From Pollenia angustigena (Eukaryota > Arthropoda > Insecta > Diptera > Polleniidae), in NCBI GenBank assembly GCA_930367215.1, contig OV884056.1:41850308-41914307 (forward strand): 64,000 bases of DNA, read 5' to 3'. Shown piece by piece: positions 45,245 to 56,140 of this stretch (position 1 is its first letter; the number at the start of each line of letters is the position of its first letter). The translations under genes were made by a program, and so were the position numbers. The notes under the pieces were generated by a model. That model saw nothing but the letters and a program-made list of their open reading frames with translations. It was not told the origin of the DNA and searched no databases.

Positions 45245-45667
45245 CTGTAATATAGTGATTGATTTGTTTCATTAATTAAATGGCAAACAAAAAATTAATT
45301 GAGTTTGATTTTTACTTTCTTTTTATTCAAAACTACACAAATTAACAATATTTTATAAAGAAAAACAAAAATTCTAAAGCATTCCATAAAATAAGGACAC
45401 ATTTTAAACAAATTATAATTTGTTATTATATTTATAATAAATTCAATTAATTTTTTTTTTTTTTTGGAGGGGGGTTTTGGTTCGGCTAAACTCTTAAGAA
45501 GCGAGAACGTTGAGTTATTTTTCTTTTTTTAAGAAAGGGCAAAGGATTTCTATAAGATTTATTTTAATTTAGTTTTACACAATAAATTCAAAAATTTTGT
45601 TTTATCAAAAATATTTTTTTCTATATTGTTTTTTTTTTTTTTTTGTTATTACTGTTAAATAATTTAC

Positions 45668-45840
45668 CAATCTTCTGGGTGGTTTTATTAAAGGACGATT
45701 CATTCCGTTCATTTTATGATAAAGACCGCACGCATTGCATAAATAATGTCCGGTATTATCACGTCGCCATAGTGGAGTTGAAATTGCACCACAATTGACA
45801 CATTCTCGCCCTTCCGTAAAAAAATCGGCATCAAAAAATG
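45668..45840 (-). CDS. srp: GATA factor (serpent-like), alternative exon 4A with the N-terminal zinc finger
   Basis: A 173-nt exon encoding the N-terminal GATA finger, C-x2-C-x17-C-x2-[48 protein letters not shown]. In this family the N-finger stabilises binding to double GATA sites and contacts Friend-of-GATA cofactors (U-shaped in flies). A stop codon just upstream limits the acceptor to GAAG|CATTTT (used here) or GGAAG|GGCGAG, both in the same phase; the tract before it is a weak acceptor. The donor is TTG|GTAAAT. The usual 'KPSKRL' reads KPPRRL here. Confidence 0.92.
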
Positions 45841-46560
45841 CTTCAAATATAATAGACATAATAACAAATTACCATCAAATAATCTAATAATGATTGGAAA
45901 GTTTTTATAATTTTTTTAAGGCGTCATCAACAAAAATAATAACAATTTATGAAAAAAATTAAATAGATCCTAAAGTTCTTGTTGCTGTTGTTTTGTTTTG
46001 TTGTATAAAATGTGTAATAATAATTTTTTTTTTTAGATTTTTTTTCTTCTGTAGTGTGATTGTGTAACAAGCAAAAACAAAAAATTAATTGAATTTATTA
46101 TAAAAAAAAAACAATAAATATTTGTTGTTTGTAAAATTAATATAAATTGTAAATAGTGTAGAGACTTTTAATAAAAATAATGATTTAAGAAAATAGAATA
46201 ACTAAATGAAAGCTTAAAAATATTTGATGTATACTTAAAGGCTTACACATAACTGAAAATTTGTTGCATATTGTAAGGGGTTAAAGGCTTATTTAATAAA
46301 AATTATTTTAATTAATATGATCTACTTATTTCAAAGTTATTTTTAAAAATTTTGTTTTGTACTACGAAATTATAAGAATTTTCGCAGCTTTAAAAAAAAT
46401 TTTTTAATTTATTCAAAGATTTGAAAGGTTGGTACACAATTAAATACATTTTGGTATACAGATTTTATATATCTTTAGTACTACTTCACCAGGTTTAGCA
46501 TGATGGCTTACATTTAAATCTGTAGAAAATCTTTCAAGTAAACTTAAATGTTATAACCCT

Positions 46561-46793
46561 GGGGTCTAATCACCGCATTTGATACTATCGTATCGAATAA
46601 ACTATCGACAGTTTTTGCATACGATAGACACTGACATATCGAATGAAAACTCGATAAATGTAATGTCGAGTTACTCGATATCAAATGCTATTATTTCAAA
46701 TTCAATACATTTCATTCGATATGGAGTTTCATGATACCAAAATAAATAATTTCGATCAATTTTGCTCGATATCGTATGCGGTGATTAGACCCC
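46561..46793. mobile_element. MITE with GGGGTCTAATCACCGCAT inverted repeats
   Basis: GGGGTCTAATCACCGCATTT and ATGCGGTGATTAGACCCC are inverted. ATCGAGTA/TCGATAT-type words fill the inside. 233 bp, non-coding, in the srp intron. Confidence 0.85.
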
Positions 46794-47199
46794 TGTATGA
46801 AATATTTTAAATCAACATTTTTTGAAAACTTTTAAAATTTTTTTCTTTCATAAAACAATTTTTAAAATCTCAATCGTTTTCGTCATCTTTTTATTAAACT
46901 TTACTTACTGAATCTGCGTAATGTAGGGCCTAACAGTAAGTACTTAAAATCTTATAACTAAAAATTAGTTCCACTCTAGAAGAAAAGTAATGTTTTGACG
47001 ATACTAGGCTGTGTATGTAGAATGGAAGAAATGCTCTTCGAAACTTTTTTCGCGCTTGAAGATGAGAACGTTGCCATGTAAGAGGGCTTGAATGGAGTTT
47101 TTATTTTAATAATATATTTTGCACGGACTTTACGAAAACCATATTTTTCATTTCTTTTTTATTTATTTCTTATTTCTAAGAATTTTTAATTGTGGCTTC

Positions 47200-47470
47200 T
47201 GTGTAAGCTCGATACTGGAATTGCCAGCCGTTCCCCATAATAAGTTACCATATGTCCCAATTGGTTTCAAAATGACTTTCTACAGGAGGACTTTATAGTC
47301 AAGGCTCAGATTAGCTTCGTCACTAATGAAGCAGTGAATTCTAGAGGCTGTTAACTTCAAGTGAGGTCTATTGGTTTCTATAGCCATCTGTTCAAATGTA
47401 TACCAAGGTATTTCACAAAATCTGACTGGGATATTGTACTGTTTTTAAGAGATGATTTCCTTTAATAATT
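47200..47470 (-). pseudogene. jockey-like LINE fragment in the intron
   Basis: The minus strand encodes pieces resembling the post-reverse-transcriptase region of jockey-clade elements: EANLSLDYKVLL, then (frame-shifted) KPIGTYGNLLWGTAGNSSIE, close to the usual 'KPIWTYGIQLWGTAS'. It is short and broken. Confidence 0.65.
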
Positions 47471-48699
47471 GCAACCATGTAAAAAATGTGTCATCTTAGT
47501 CGTTTTGAACTTTCTTAAGTCTTTTTTAACATTCTTGCTTGGTTTGGTTAGTGCCCATTTACATTATACGATTTTTGTCGTTGCGATTATTGTCGTTTCA
47601 TCTTTGAAGTCGTTCTTACATTTACATTGTTCGATTTTTGTCGTTACAACTTTTTCTCTGCCACCGAACATTTTTCGTCAAATCGTCGAATGAGAAAGCA
47701 ATGACAGAACGAATGAGTGAAAAAAAGAATCGAAAGGTACACTCGCTTGTGTACCCCTTTTAATTCCTCTCTCGCCTATAAAGTAAGAATCGAAACGTTA
47801 TAAAAGCAGCGCATGCTTTTATAACCTTATTTGCGTTCTACGTTTCAAGTTACATGCAACGCTTTTTATGCAGCAGCAGCACAAGTAGAAATAAAATTTA
47901 ATTTGTCAAAATCAGCTGATTTGTTCGAACGCTGCTTGTGACGCTTACAAAAGTAGAAAGTTAACCTACTTTTCGCCTCAAGGCATCTACGCTTTTGTGC
48001 ATGTAACTTACTACGTATAACTACACAGATTCTACTTTTTTGACAGCTGCGTATGCTGCGAAAAAGCGAGTAACGCGTGGTGTGGACCTCCAGCTTTAGT
48101 TAAATTGTACAACCGTTAAGCCTATACCGTTATAAAAGATTCTGTTACGATATACCAATTCAAATATATTTAAAATACCGATAACTTAACTGACTTTAAC
48201 TGATTATACAAGTTGTTTACAATACTTCGGTCGAAATTTGAAAAGGAATTTCGCTTAGACTTCGTTCACATTATGAAAGTTGAATTGTTGAGATGGGAGG
48301 GAAGATAAATAAGGGGTTCGACTATCATGTGCTTGGAAATTCTCTTTTTTTTAAATATTCGTAAATATTAACCTGAAGTTGGCTGTGATTTTTACGCTTT
48401 TTCTTTTACTCTACATATTTTTTTAATAAATTTTTGACTTAGCCATTTTAGTTTGACTTGACAGTTCGTTTAAGAGTGAAGTTGGCCGCTATTGTTATTA
48501 AATAAAGGCAATTTGGTCAATCTAACGGTTTTATCTCCATTTGTTATTTCTATTCTGTTGTTGGTTTTATTAAACAAGAAAGTTAACTTAACATCACTGT
48601 TCGTAAAACAACGTTGGTGCACTTGTTTAGTTATGGCTAAGATAAGCGGAAGAAAACTTTCCGCATTCCGCTCTTGTTTTAGTACAGCACAATATTAAG

Positions 48700-49290
48700 A
48701 GACAAGTTTCTCAGAGGGTATTTTATTTGGACCCACTAGAACAAAATTATGTTATACAGTAAAGAATCATGTAAAAGTTTTTATGCCGAATATTATATCG
48801 TTATGATGTTTTAGGTAAGGGGTTTATATGGGGCCTATGGTTAATTTTGGACCTACCAGTACAGCATTGAAAGCCGTTTTTAAAAGCTATTACGATGACA
48901 GTATTGGTTTGGGTGCTATGGTTAAATATGGACCAATTCTAAAAAGATTTGGTAAGACGATTAACGTTGCTATTCGTAATTTTTGGACCAGATTCAAACT
49001 AAATACCAACATATTAAGATAGTTGATGGGCACAAAGACTATTACGGAAGGGAGTTTGTATAAGGGCCATATGAAAATATGGACCGATTCCCAAACATTT
49101 TTATCCTCCTCAAATTATCTTCCAATTGCGACATAATGTTACATGGACAAACAACCAGCCAGTCGAACGGACGGATGGACATCGTTAGTTCTCCTCAGAA
49201 AGTGGTTCTGAGTCCATCGGCATACTAAAAGGTGAACCTAGGACAAATATTTTTATGTGTTATACACATCAGCACAAAGTTATGATATAA
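48700..49290 (+). repeat. family A-related repeat fragment
   Basis: GAACAAAATTATGTTATACA and GTAAAAGTTTTTATGCCGAA match 7400-7460. The 3' part (ACATGGACAAACAACCAGCC; GAAAGTGGTTCTGAGTCCAT; ACACATCAGCACAAA) matches the family A tail at 27160-27320. Confidence 0.7.
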
Positions 49291-50097
49291 TAATGGATAA
49301 AAAATTGTCAATGTGTAGACACGAAACAAAGTTTAAAAGAGATTTGAATAAGAAGTTGTCCAAAAGAAAACTTTCATAATGTAAACCGTGGCTATATTTT
49401 AAAAATAGTTTTAGTTTATTTTGGAAACCAAATTTCTAAAGTAAAATCTATGTAAATATTTTAAAGACAAAAAAATGTTTAAATAAGACTCTTAAATATT
49501 TGCCCTTCAAATATTTACTAAGAAAGAAACCCCAGACCACATTTACACAGGTTACGTAAATAATAAACTAATTTAAAAAAAAAAAAAATAACAAAATAAA
49601 AAAGAAAATCTACCTAAGAAACCTTTAAACACTAATTTGTGAAAACTGAGTAAGTGTGAAATTCTTTTTCGAAACAGACGAAAATTTATGTTTTTCGAAC
49701 TTGTGGCCGGCCACACATGTGTGTTAAATGGAATTAAAAGAGAAAAAGGTCGGAAGAAAACTGTACATGTTCCTTTTTGGAAAATAATTTAACAAAAATT
49801 TGTTCAAATAATTTTTAAACAAATTCCGTTTGTCTGCTATAAGGAAAAGGTTTTAACCTCTTATTTTGTTGCTTTCAAATACATATACCATTTAATTTAA
49901 TTTAAATATAATTTTAATTAAAAAAAATCTTATCAGTTTAAGTAATTTAATAATATAATAAATTTCTACCAAATATATATGTACGTGTCATAAATAAATA
50001 AAATAATAAATAATTAACAACAATAATGAAAAAAATATACGAATAAAAAATGTATACATGCATAATTTTATGTTTTTTTTAATAAAATAAAACTTAC

Positions 50098-50314
50098 TTG
50101 CTGACAATGAAGCTGAGGCTGACAAATGGGCTGCTACTAAATTAGTAGCAGCAGGATTTGCTACCTCTGAGACTGAGCTAACATTACGACCATTAACCGT
50201 TGAACGTATGACATTTGTATTGGCGGCGGTAAGAACATTATTCAAAGCTTGATTACCCACCACCGATGAGGGAGCATAACTAATGGCTTCATAAGGACAA
50301 GACCAAGTATCGTT
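50098..50314 (-). CDS. srp: GATA factor (serpent-like), exon upstream of the alternative pair
   Basis: A 217-nt exon starting after TTTTAG in phase 0 with NDTWSCPYEAISYAPSSVVG and ending HLSASASLSA plus one A, donor A|GTAAGT. The single leftover A makes Thr when joined to 4A or Met when joined to 4B. The protein is Ala/Ser/Asn-rich with no known domain; NDTWSCPYE looks like a short conserved motif. It corresponds by position to Drosophila srp exon 3 (inference). Confidence 0.85.
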
Positions 50315-50574
50315 CTAAAATATTTTGTAAAAATTTAATAAATAAATGTAATAGAAATACCTTAAAAAAATATATGAAGTACGTAGCAGAGCTGTAAAAA
50401 ACTGCAATCATTTGGCATTAAAATCAAAACCAATTGTAGAGGAATGTAAGAAAAGATAAACTCACTGTTTATTGTTGGTGTTTTGTTTAAGCTTTGATAT
50501 TGTTGCAAGTAAGACTTTGATTGTTTAAAATTCTTATTCGCTTTAGGTTTTTATTTGAATAAAATATTTTAAGC

Positions 50575-50705
50575 TTTTCTAAAATCCTTGGCAAATGTTT
50601 CCTGATGATCTGGCCTAAGCAACCAGTAAAATGCGCATAGAAGCTTTCCCTCAACAATAAATTTCAGTGTATTTATCAAATATGAAAAATTGGGAATTTA
50701 GCACG
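50575..50705 (-). repeat. reverse copy of the repeat at 10798-10917
   Basis: GTTTCCTGATGATCTGGCCT, AATGCGCATAGAAGCTTTCC and GTGTATTTATCAAATATGAA are the reverse of words in 10798-10917. Confidence 0.8.
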
Positions 50706-50799
50706 TCATACGGAAATCTTATCAATAATGAATTTTGTATTCCCGAAAATAACTTTGACAAAATGAGTTTTACCGTACGATGCATACCCAACTTTTTTC

Positions 50800-51414
50800 C
50801 AAGAATACACACCCGGGATACGTTTGTACCTACTAGCTTATTTTGGCTTTTTCTTATGTTTAAATGGTCCAATTTAATTTCTGTTTTTTTTAAAGCGTAA
50901 ACAAATATTTTAAAAATGTTTTAGTTTTGTTTCATGCAAATATTCTACATGGTTCAAAAGATATAAGCAAAAGAGTGCATGCAGGAAACTATTATTCAAG
51001 TGATAAACAAGTGGTTGTAGTATTTGGTTATTATAACGGTCGCTTTTTTATGTTGTTGTGCATTCGCCATTATTTAGCTGGTCACCAATACCGAGTGCAC
51101 AATATGTAACAATTATTCATAATTTTCATTTTTCAAATAATATTATATAATTTAAAGACACTATAAAATGGTTTGTTGCCTTTTATTTTGATATAAACTG
51201 GTGTGGCACAAACCTATCCCGGGTGTGTGTTAACGTAGGTGTCGAATTTGGAAGCTCGTACCTCCTGATCTACTGATCCGAATTGCATCCTTTAAACAAT
51301 TAGAAATTACTTATGTTTCCTAGATCCGAAATCTCTATTCCTTAAGTTAAGCCGTTCCTGAGTTACAGCACTGCAAAGTTGCAAGTGGATACATTTGTAC
51401 CCGGGTGTGTGTTC
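50800..51414. mobile_element. inverted-repeat element with ACACACCCGGG termini
   Basis: The left end AATACACACCCGGGATACGT TTGTACC; the right end GGATACATTTGTACCCGGGT GTGTGTT. A third, internal copy (TATCCCGGGTGTGTGTTAAC) lies at 51218. Two short open frames inside (50667-50900 and 50927-51109) resemble no protein I know but could be a degraded coding part. Confidence 0.65.
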
Positions 51415-51565
51415 TAGGGTTAACCAAGCCGATTAAATTTTTATTATTATTTTTGTAACGTTAATTTAACCGCCTTATACTCAATGCAAATGGAAGAAAC
51501 TTTGCAGGCATACATATTGCCGATGACAATACACGAATACATGGGCGTAGCCAGGATAAAATCTA

Positions 51566-51580
51566 GGGGGGGGGGGGGGG
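51566..51580. repeat. poly-G run next to a GGGCGTAGCCAGG word
   Basis: A run of 15 G preceded by ACATGGGCGTAGCCAGGATA. A GGGCGTAGCCAGG word followed by a G run is, as I recall, a recurrent terminus of old DNA transposons in animals; here I cannot find the partner end. Confidence 0.6.
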
Positions 51581-52030
51581 AATTTTTTTTAAATGTTCCT
51601 TTTTTAATTTCTTAATCATTTAAGATTTTTAAATAATTGAATTATAATCAATTCGATTGCAATCAAATTGTTGATGAAATCATGCGATTTCAATCAATTC
51701 CTCTGAAATTACAACTATAGTGAAACTCCATTGAAATAATTATACTTGGAGTCTAGCGGTAGTAATATATTTAAAGAATTTGATTCGGATTTAACTTTGA
51801 TTGCAATTACTGGGTTTGATTGCAGTCAAGCCATTGCAATCAAATCGATTGCAATCAAACACGATTGCAATCAAATTCTAATGCCATAACAGTCATTTGG
51901 CGGCCTGTTACTTTATTGCAAATTTTTACGAATTTAAGGTCACTGATTTCAAATCAAATCTCCATTTTTCCCTGTCAGCTCGACTTTTCGAGAAACACCG
52001 TTATGTCCAAAATTAAGGCACTTTCACTAC

Positions 52031-52293
52031 ATATCGAGCCCTAACCGCGAAAATAACGTAAACGCCAAAAATCTAATTTTACAGGAACGAGTTTTTTTAA
52101 TTTAATTTCATATAAATTTTGTATGAAATTTGACGCTTGCGATAAAATGTGTCTTGCTATAAAATCGTAACGGTACCTTATGTGACCATGACATAGGAGA
52201 TGATGCAAGTGTTGCCAATTAAGTCAGTTATTAAAAGAAAAGAAAATGGAAAATAATGTCGCTTACGTTATTTTCGCGGTAAGGGCTTGATAT
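52031..52293. mobile_element. MITE of the GAGCCCTAACCGCGAAAATA family
   Basis: The left end ATATCGAGCCCTAACCGCGA AAATAACGTAAACG; the right end CGCTTACGTTATTTTCGCGG TAAGGGCTTGATAT, inverted. Same family as 5391-5640 and 15009-16395. Confidence 0.88.
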
Positions 52294-52814
52294 ATTGGAA
52301 AAACTTGAAAACGGTTAACCATATTCATTTAAAAAAAACCCGAAACTCTGCAATCCGTGCTTACATTGTTTTTACATTTTCCCGGTACTTTCAGAGATAT
52401 CGTTAAAGTTTTGAATAACAACCCAGTAAAAACTTCGCCTACAAAATAATGTGTTGAGTAATCAGAAAAACATGAAGGCACTACTTACAATTCTACTGAA
52501 AGAACCAATGAATTTTACAAGGCATGTCCCAAAAGAAACGCATTTAAAAGTAAGTCATTATTTTTTACTTAAATACATCCAGAAAAAAGTAGTTATATAA
52601 GTTGTTATACATGTAGTTATAGAAGAAAGCTAAAAAATAATGAGTTAAAGAAGCTATTCGTTTTGAAAAAGTAAGCGAAGTTTTTACTTGGAATTAAAAA
52701 AAAAATTTTTTTTGTTCCTTAAAAATTAATAGCAAATAAAAAGGCGACAAAAAATCACAGTTTTGTTCTAAAAACATTTAGTAAAACATATTTTGAATGA
52801 AATGAGCTTCATTT

Positions 52815-53022
52815 TAGCGTTTAAAAAACTGCAGTCAAAGTAGAAAAACTGCCATTTCTTCCCACTTCTTCATTCGTCATTGGCCACAAAAGAACTGATT
52901 ACTTCTGATTCAGTTCATGTAAACAGTCGCTGTCAAACCAAATCAAAAAGCAAAAAGTTGTACACAAATTTTCGTTTTTTGTTTGACAGTTTTTGGTTTC
53001 GACTGCAGTTTTTTAAGCCCTG
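52815..53022. mobile_element. hAT-like MITE nested in the srp intron
   Basis: AGCGTTTAAAAAACTGCAGT on the left and ACTGCAGTTTTTTAAGCCCT G on the right are inverted. The flanks CTTCATTT and CTTTATTT agree at 7 of 8 bases, consistent with an 8-bp target duplication. The internal sequence matches 2311-2460. Confidence 0.8.
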
Positions 53023-53610
53023 CTTTATTTTATCGCAATCGCTGCACAACTTTTGATGTTGTTTACAATTAACTGAATTGATAATTCAATTCAATTTCAA
53101 TTTTGTTCGAACATACAGATTAAAAAATGTTTTTTTTTTATGGAAATTGGATTTTTATCAATTCAGTTTTCTCAGTCAATTATGAACAAAATCAAAAGTT
53201 GTGCACCGATTGCAATAAAATAAAGCTCATTTCATTCGAAATATGTATGTATGTATTCAAAATAATATTTTGAACATAACGGTTTATCTCGAAAAGTCGA
53301 GCTGATAGAGAAAAATGGTGATTCAATTTAAAATAAGCGAGCTCAAATTATTAAAAATTTGCATCAATGTTCCAGGCCGCACGAAAAAGTTCAATTTTAT
53401 TCCCTTGTGTTATTACATGAATTGATTTCGAAAAATTGATTCAGTCATTTTTTTCATTGTATTGTTTTCATGATTTCAAATTAAAACATACAATAAAATT
53501 TTTCCGATTTTGAATGCAATTAAAAAATTAGCAATCATTTACGAGAAATCCTCTGATTGCAATTGATAGCAATCCTTTACAGCCCTGGTATGTAGTTGTA
53601 ACAAACTTAC

Positions 53611-54010
53611 ATGATTTCTGTAATTATTCAACGAGCCATAACGATCGACGCCTGTTGCATGAGTACTTTGGTTGTATGATGAATTAGCAATGCGCTGGAA
53701 TGCTGGCAAAGCACCGCCACCACCTCCCCCACTACTTTGTGTACTCTTCGGTGAGCCATAGTCATCGGAATTGGAATGTGCATCATTGAGATTGTTGTTG
53801 CTGGAATTGGTAGTAATTGCCGCAGCTCCAGTACTGTGATTACTTTGACTACATGATGTATTTAAAGCTATTGCCGTTAGACCCGTGGCTACACCTGAGC
53901 CAGAGCTGTGATGACTTGAGGGTGGTGGTGATGTTGTTGCAGTTGATGGCATACCATATTGCTGCATACCATTCGTTGCTGTTGCTAACAAAGGGGCTGC
54001 ATACACCGAA
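53611..54010 (-). CDS. srp: GATA factor (serpent-like), most upstream exon visible
   Basis: A 400-nt exon between acceptor TTTGCAG|T and donor CAT|GTAAGT. It needs two bases from an earlier exon and ends in phase 0, matching the next exon. It encodes SVYAAPLLATATNGMQQYGM, Ser/Thr/Pro-rich sequence, a Gly run, and FQRIANSSYNQSTHATGVDR YGSLNNYRNH. No folded domain is seen; this is probably part of the long N-terminal activation region of serpent. The protein does not start here: the acceptor is good and there is no Met at the front, so at least one further coding exon lies upstream. A transposon stack ends about 20 bp from its donor. Confidence 0.82.
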
Positions 54011-54878
54011 CTGCAAACAAGTAGATTATAAAGAATATTATTGTTAGATAAAGTTAAATTTTTTAATTTATTTTTCGTTTAAAAAAAAGTATGTATCAAA
54101 GTTTTTTATTTTAAATGTCGTTTTAAATTTATGATGATGATGATGATGATGTCATGTTAGAATTATATACTTATATTTTTAAAAGAATTTTTATTTACCT
54201 ATAGCAGTAGTTTTTCAAATACATATTATTATAGTTGGAAAAAAACATATTCATTTTCAAGTTTTAGTTTTTTTTTTTTTTGAATTTGTAGCGAATTGTT
54301 TTTTTAAATTACATGTTTCAAAAACGATTTTGGCAATATTTTTTTAGTTTTTAGTTCTCTAAAAGCTCTAAGTTTTTAAAATTTTTTGTTAGATTCAAAA
54401 AATAAATAAAAAAACATCAACTTTTTTCAAACCCTAAAAAACTGAAATTTTTTTCGAAATTTAGAAAGAAAAAAAAATCAAATAATTGTTTTTGGCATTA
54501 AAATAGGGTACACACTATCGATGATGGGTTGTTTGCTCGACAGTTTGGCCGCTTATTATCGTCAGACCACTCGAACTCAAGATCGACAGTGTATAACCTG
54601 ATAACGTTTTTTTAAAGTTTTAATAACACTGTAATTTTTTATAACAAATTTTCTTTTAAACTGTCCTTACTTATTGCCCACTTGAAGCCCAGAGTAGTTT
54701 CAAAGTTAGTACTTTAAATTCTAAAATTTAACATTAAAAAATGAGTTCTTAATCCAAAATTAAATGTTTACTGTAATCGCTCAAAATGTAAACAGTATTG
54801 ATGATATCAATTTTGATTCTGTTTGAAATAAATAGTTTTTAGTTTTTAGAACTAAATATTAAAATTATAAATAATAAC
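54011..54878 (-). other. intron or 5' flank just upstream of exon 2
   Basis: A/T-rich, no coding exon recognised. A (GAT)n microsatellite lies at about 54131-54152. A short inverted pair may exist around GTACACACTATCGATGATGG and GATCGACAGTGTATAACC (54509-54600). Confidence 0.4.
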
Positions 54879-55212
54879 AAGTAAAAGTGCTATATTCGGC
54901 TTAGTCGAATCTTATATACCCTTCACCATGATTGAAAAAGAGCAGAAAGTTCTATGTGAGCTCAATTTTATTCACTGAGCTTGTTTTGTATGAACCTTCT
55001 TATCGCTTAAATCAGTAGCACCCTTGTTGGCTGATTTTCAATACTTAATACCTCTTAAATTTTTAAAAGCTTTAAGCTGAATTTGTTCCTCCTACCTATA
55101 ATGGTATTGGCGCCACTATGCTAAGACCGATTTTGATCATTCTATTAAATCTGTTTAAGATGAAATTGAAAATTGAAAAATTTGGTTCATAAATTATTAG
55201 GGGCTTCGAAAG

Positions 55213-55448
55213 GTTTAGATTATGGGTTAAAATTTTGATTTATTGGTAAAATCTAGAGGCAGTTGTGATATTTTGCTTTTACATACAGGGTTATCCATAT
55301 AGTGATTTCAAAACCGTCGGTCTGGCAAGGCTAAGGTTTATGGCTAAAAATTAAGATTTATTGGTAAAAACTAGAGGCAGTTGTTATATTTTGCTTATAT
55401 ATACAGAGTTATCCACGTAGTGTTTACAAAACCTTCGGTCTGGCAAAG
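55213..55448 (+). repeat. two tandem units of 118 bp
   Basis: GATTTATTGGTAAAA, CTAGAGGCAGTTGT, TATTTTGCTT, GTTATCCA and TCGGTCTGGCAA occur twice in the same order at a spacing of 118 bp. Confidence 0.85.
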
Positions 55449-55489
55449 CTGTCAGCTGTAAAAAAGCTTCTATCTGAAGTTGCATTTAT

Positions 55490-55585
55490 TTACTGCCTGT
55501 TTCATGGATTTCGAACGTGTTTTTGTTTTTAATGTAATTTTCTATGCGAACGATGACGTTCAAAATCCATGAACTGGCTGTTAAT
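55490..55585. mobile_element. short MITE related to the GCCTGTTCGTCGAT family
   Basis: TGCCTGTTTCATGGATTTCG AACG and its inverse CGTTCAAAATCCATGAACTG GC bound an A/T-rich centre that includes GTTTTTGTTTTTAATGTAAT. Confidence 0.7.
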
Positions 55586-55599
55586 GAAAAGTTTGCAAT

Positions 55600-56140
55600 C
55601 GTAACTGCCAAGAAATTTTCTTGAGCATTACGGGGTCTTCATAAACGACCTACTGTGCAAGGATTGGCAAGATTTTAAGGTAATTTCAAGAGGCTGGAAG
55701 CTTTACAGATGTGGCCAGGCCTGTGTAACATCGCAATGTGCCGAACATTTTGAAGTCACCATTACCGTCAATTCAGAGCACTACGGACCGCCGTATGATA
55801 ACGGAATTTATTTGGACTTATATTGGGATTATACGCTGGAGGATATGTGGTTTTAACAAGACAGTGCCACGAGCCACACAACACGACCGATTTAGGTTTC
55901 CAAAACGCTTAATTTTACGTTTTGGCGACGTCAATTGGCCACCAAGGTCATGCGATTTGACGCCGTAAACTTTTTTTGTCAAAGACCGTGTCTAATAATC
56001 TTCTAGCATTGATGCATGTGAAAACACTCGTCATGTTGTCGCCGAGATACCGCCCGAAATGTGCGAAAAAAAGTGTTGAAAACTACCTCAAAAGCATCGA
56101 TTGCTGGAACCAATCTAGAGGCGGTCATTTAAATGAAGTT
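55600..56140 (+). pseudogene. mariner-type transposase relic
   Basis: Plus-strand blocks in order: EDMWF (followed in another frame by QDSATSHTTRP), FGDVNWPPRSCDLTP (about 55920-55968), HVKTLV, CEKSVENYLK-like sequence and QSRGGHLNEV near the normal C-terminus. The frame changes at least three times and stops are present. It is the same superfamily as the copies at 1556-1965 and 4400-4803 but is a separate insertion. Confidence 0.85.

Larger units (their letters stand above)
45841..50097 (-). other. srp: intron between exon 3 and exon 4A, with repeats
   Basis: A 4.26-kb intron. The 3' third (about 45850-46540) is A/T-rich and repeat-free. It then holds a MITE (46561-46793), a jockey-like LINE fragment (47200-47470), a segment with two copies of TTTACATTRTWCGATTTTTG (47557 and 47620) and a family A fragment (48700-49290). 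The 5' part (49300-50097) is again plain A/T-rich. Confidence 0.6.
51640..53600. mobile_element. long inverted-repeat element hosting other elements
   Basis: Left part: GATTGCAATCAAAT-type words (51650-51890), then TTTTTCCCTGTCAGCTCGAC TTTTCGAGAAACACCGTTATG (about 51970-52010). The right part (53270-53600) is the inverse: CATAACGGTTTATCTCGAAA AGTCGAGCTGATAGAG, ending with GATTGCAATTGATAGCAATC and TTTACAGCCCTGG, a hAT-like end. The left extremity is unclear. Nested inside are 52031-52293 and an inverted-repeat unit of about 52786-53245 that itself contains 52815-53022. Confidence 0.65.
50315..53610 (-). other. srp: intron between exons 2 and 3, largely nested repeats
   Basis: A 3.3-kb intron. 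From left to right it has a dispersed repeat (50575-50705), an inverted-repeat element (about 50800-51414), a poly-G run (51566-51580), and a nested stack of elements (51640-53600) that ends about 20 bp from the exon 2 splice donor. Confidence 0.65.

Noticed and set aside
50667..51109. Two plus-strand frames in the srp intron as a nested gene
   Set aside because: They lie inside an inverted-repeat element (ACACACCCGGG ends) and resemble nothing I know; at most degraded element coding.
43334..54010. Assignment of the GATA gene to pannier, GATAd or GATAe
   Set aside because: The C-finger reads SNCxTTxTSLWRR and [11 protein letters not shown] and there is an alternative finger-less exon, both pointing to serpent as I remember these families. 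Pannier has RPLAMRKDGIQ. An alignment would settle it.
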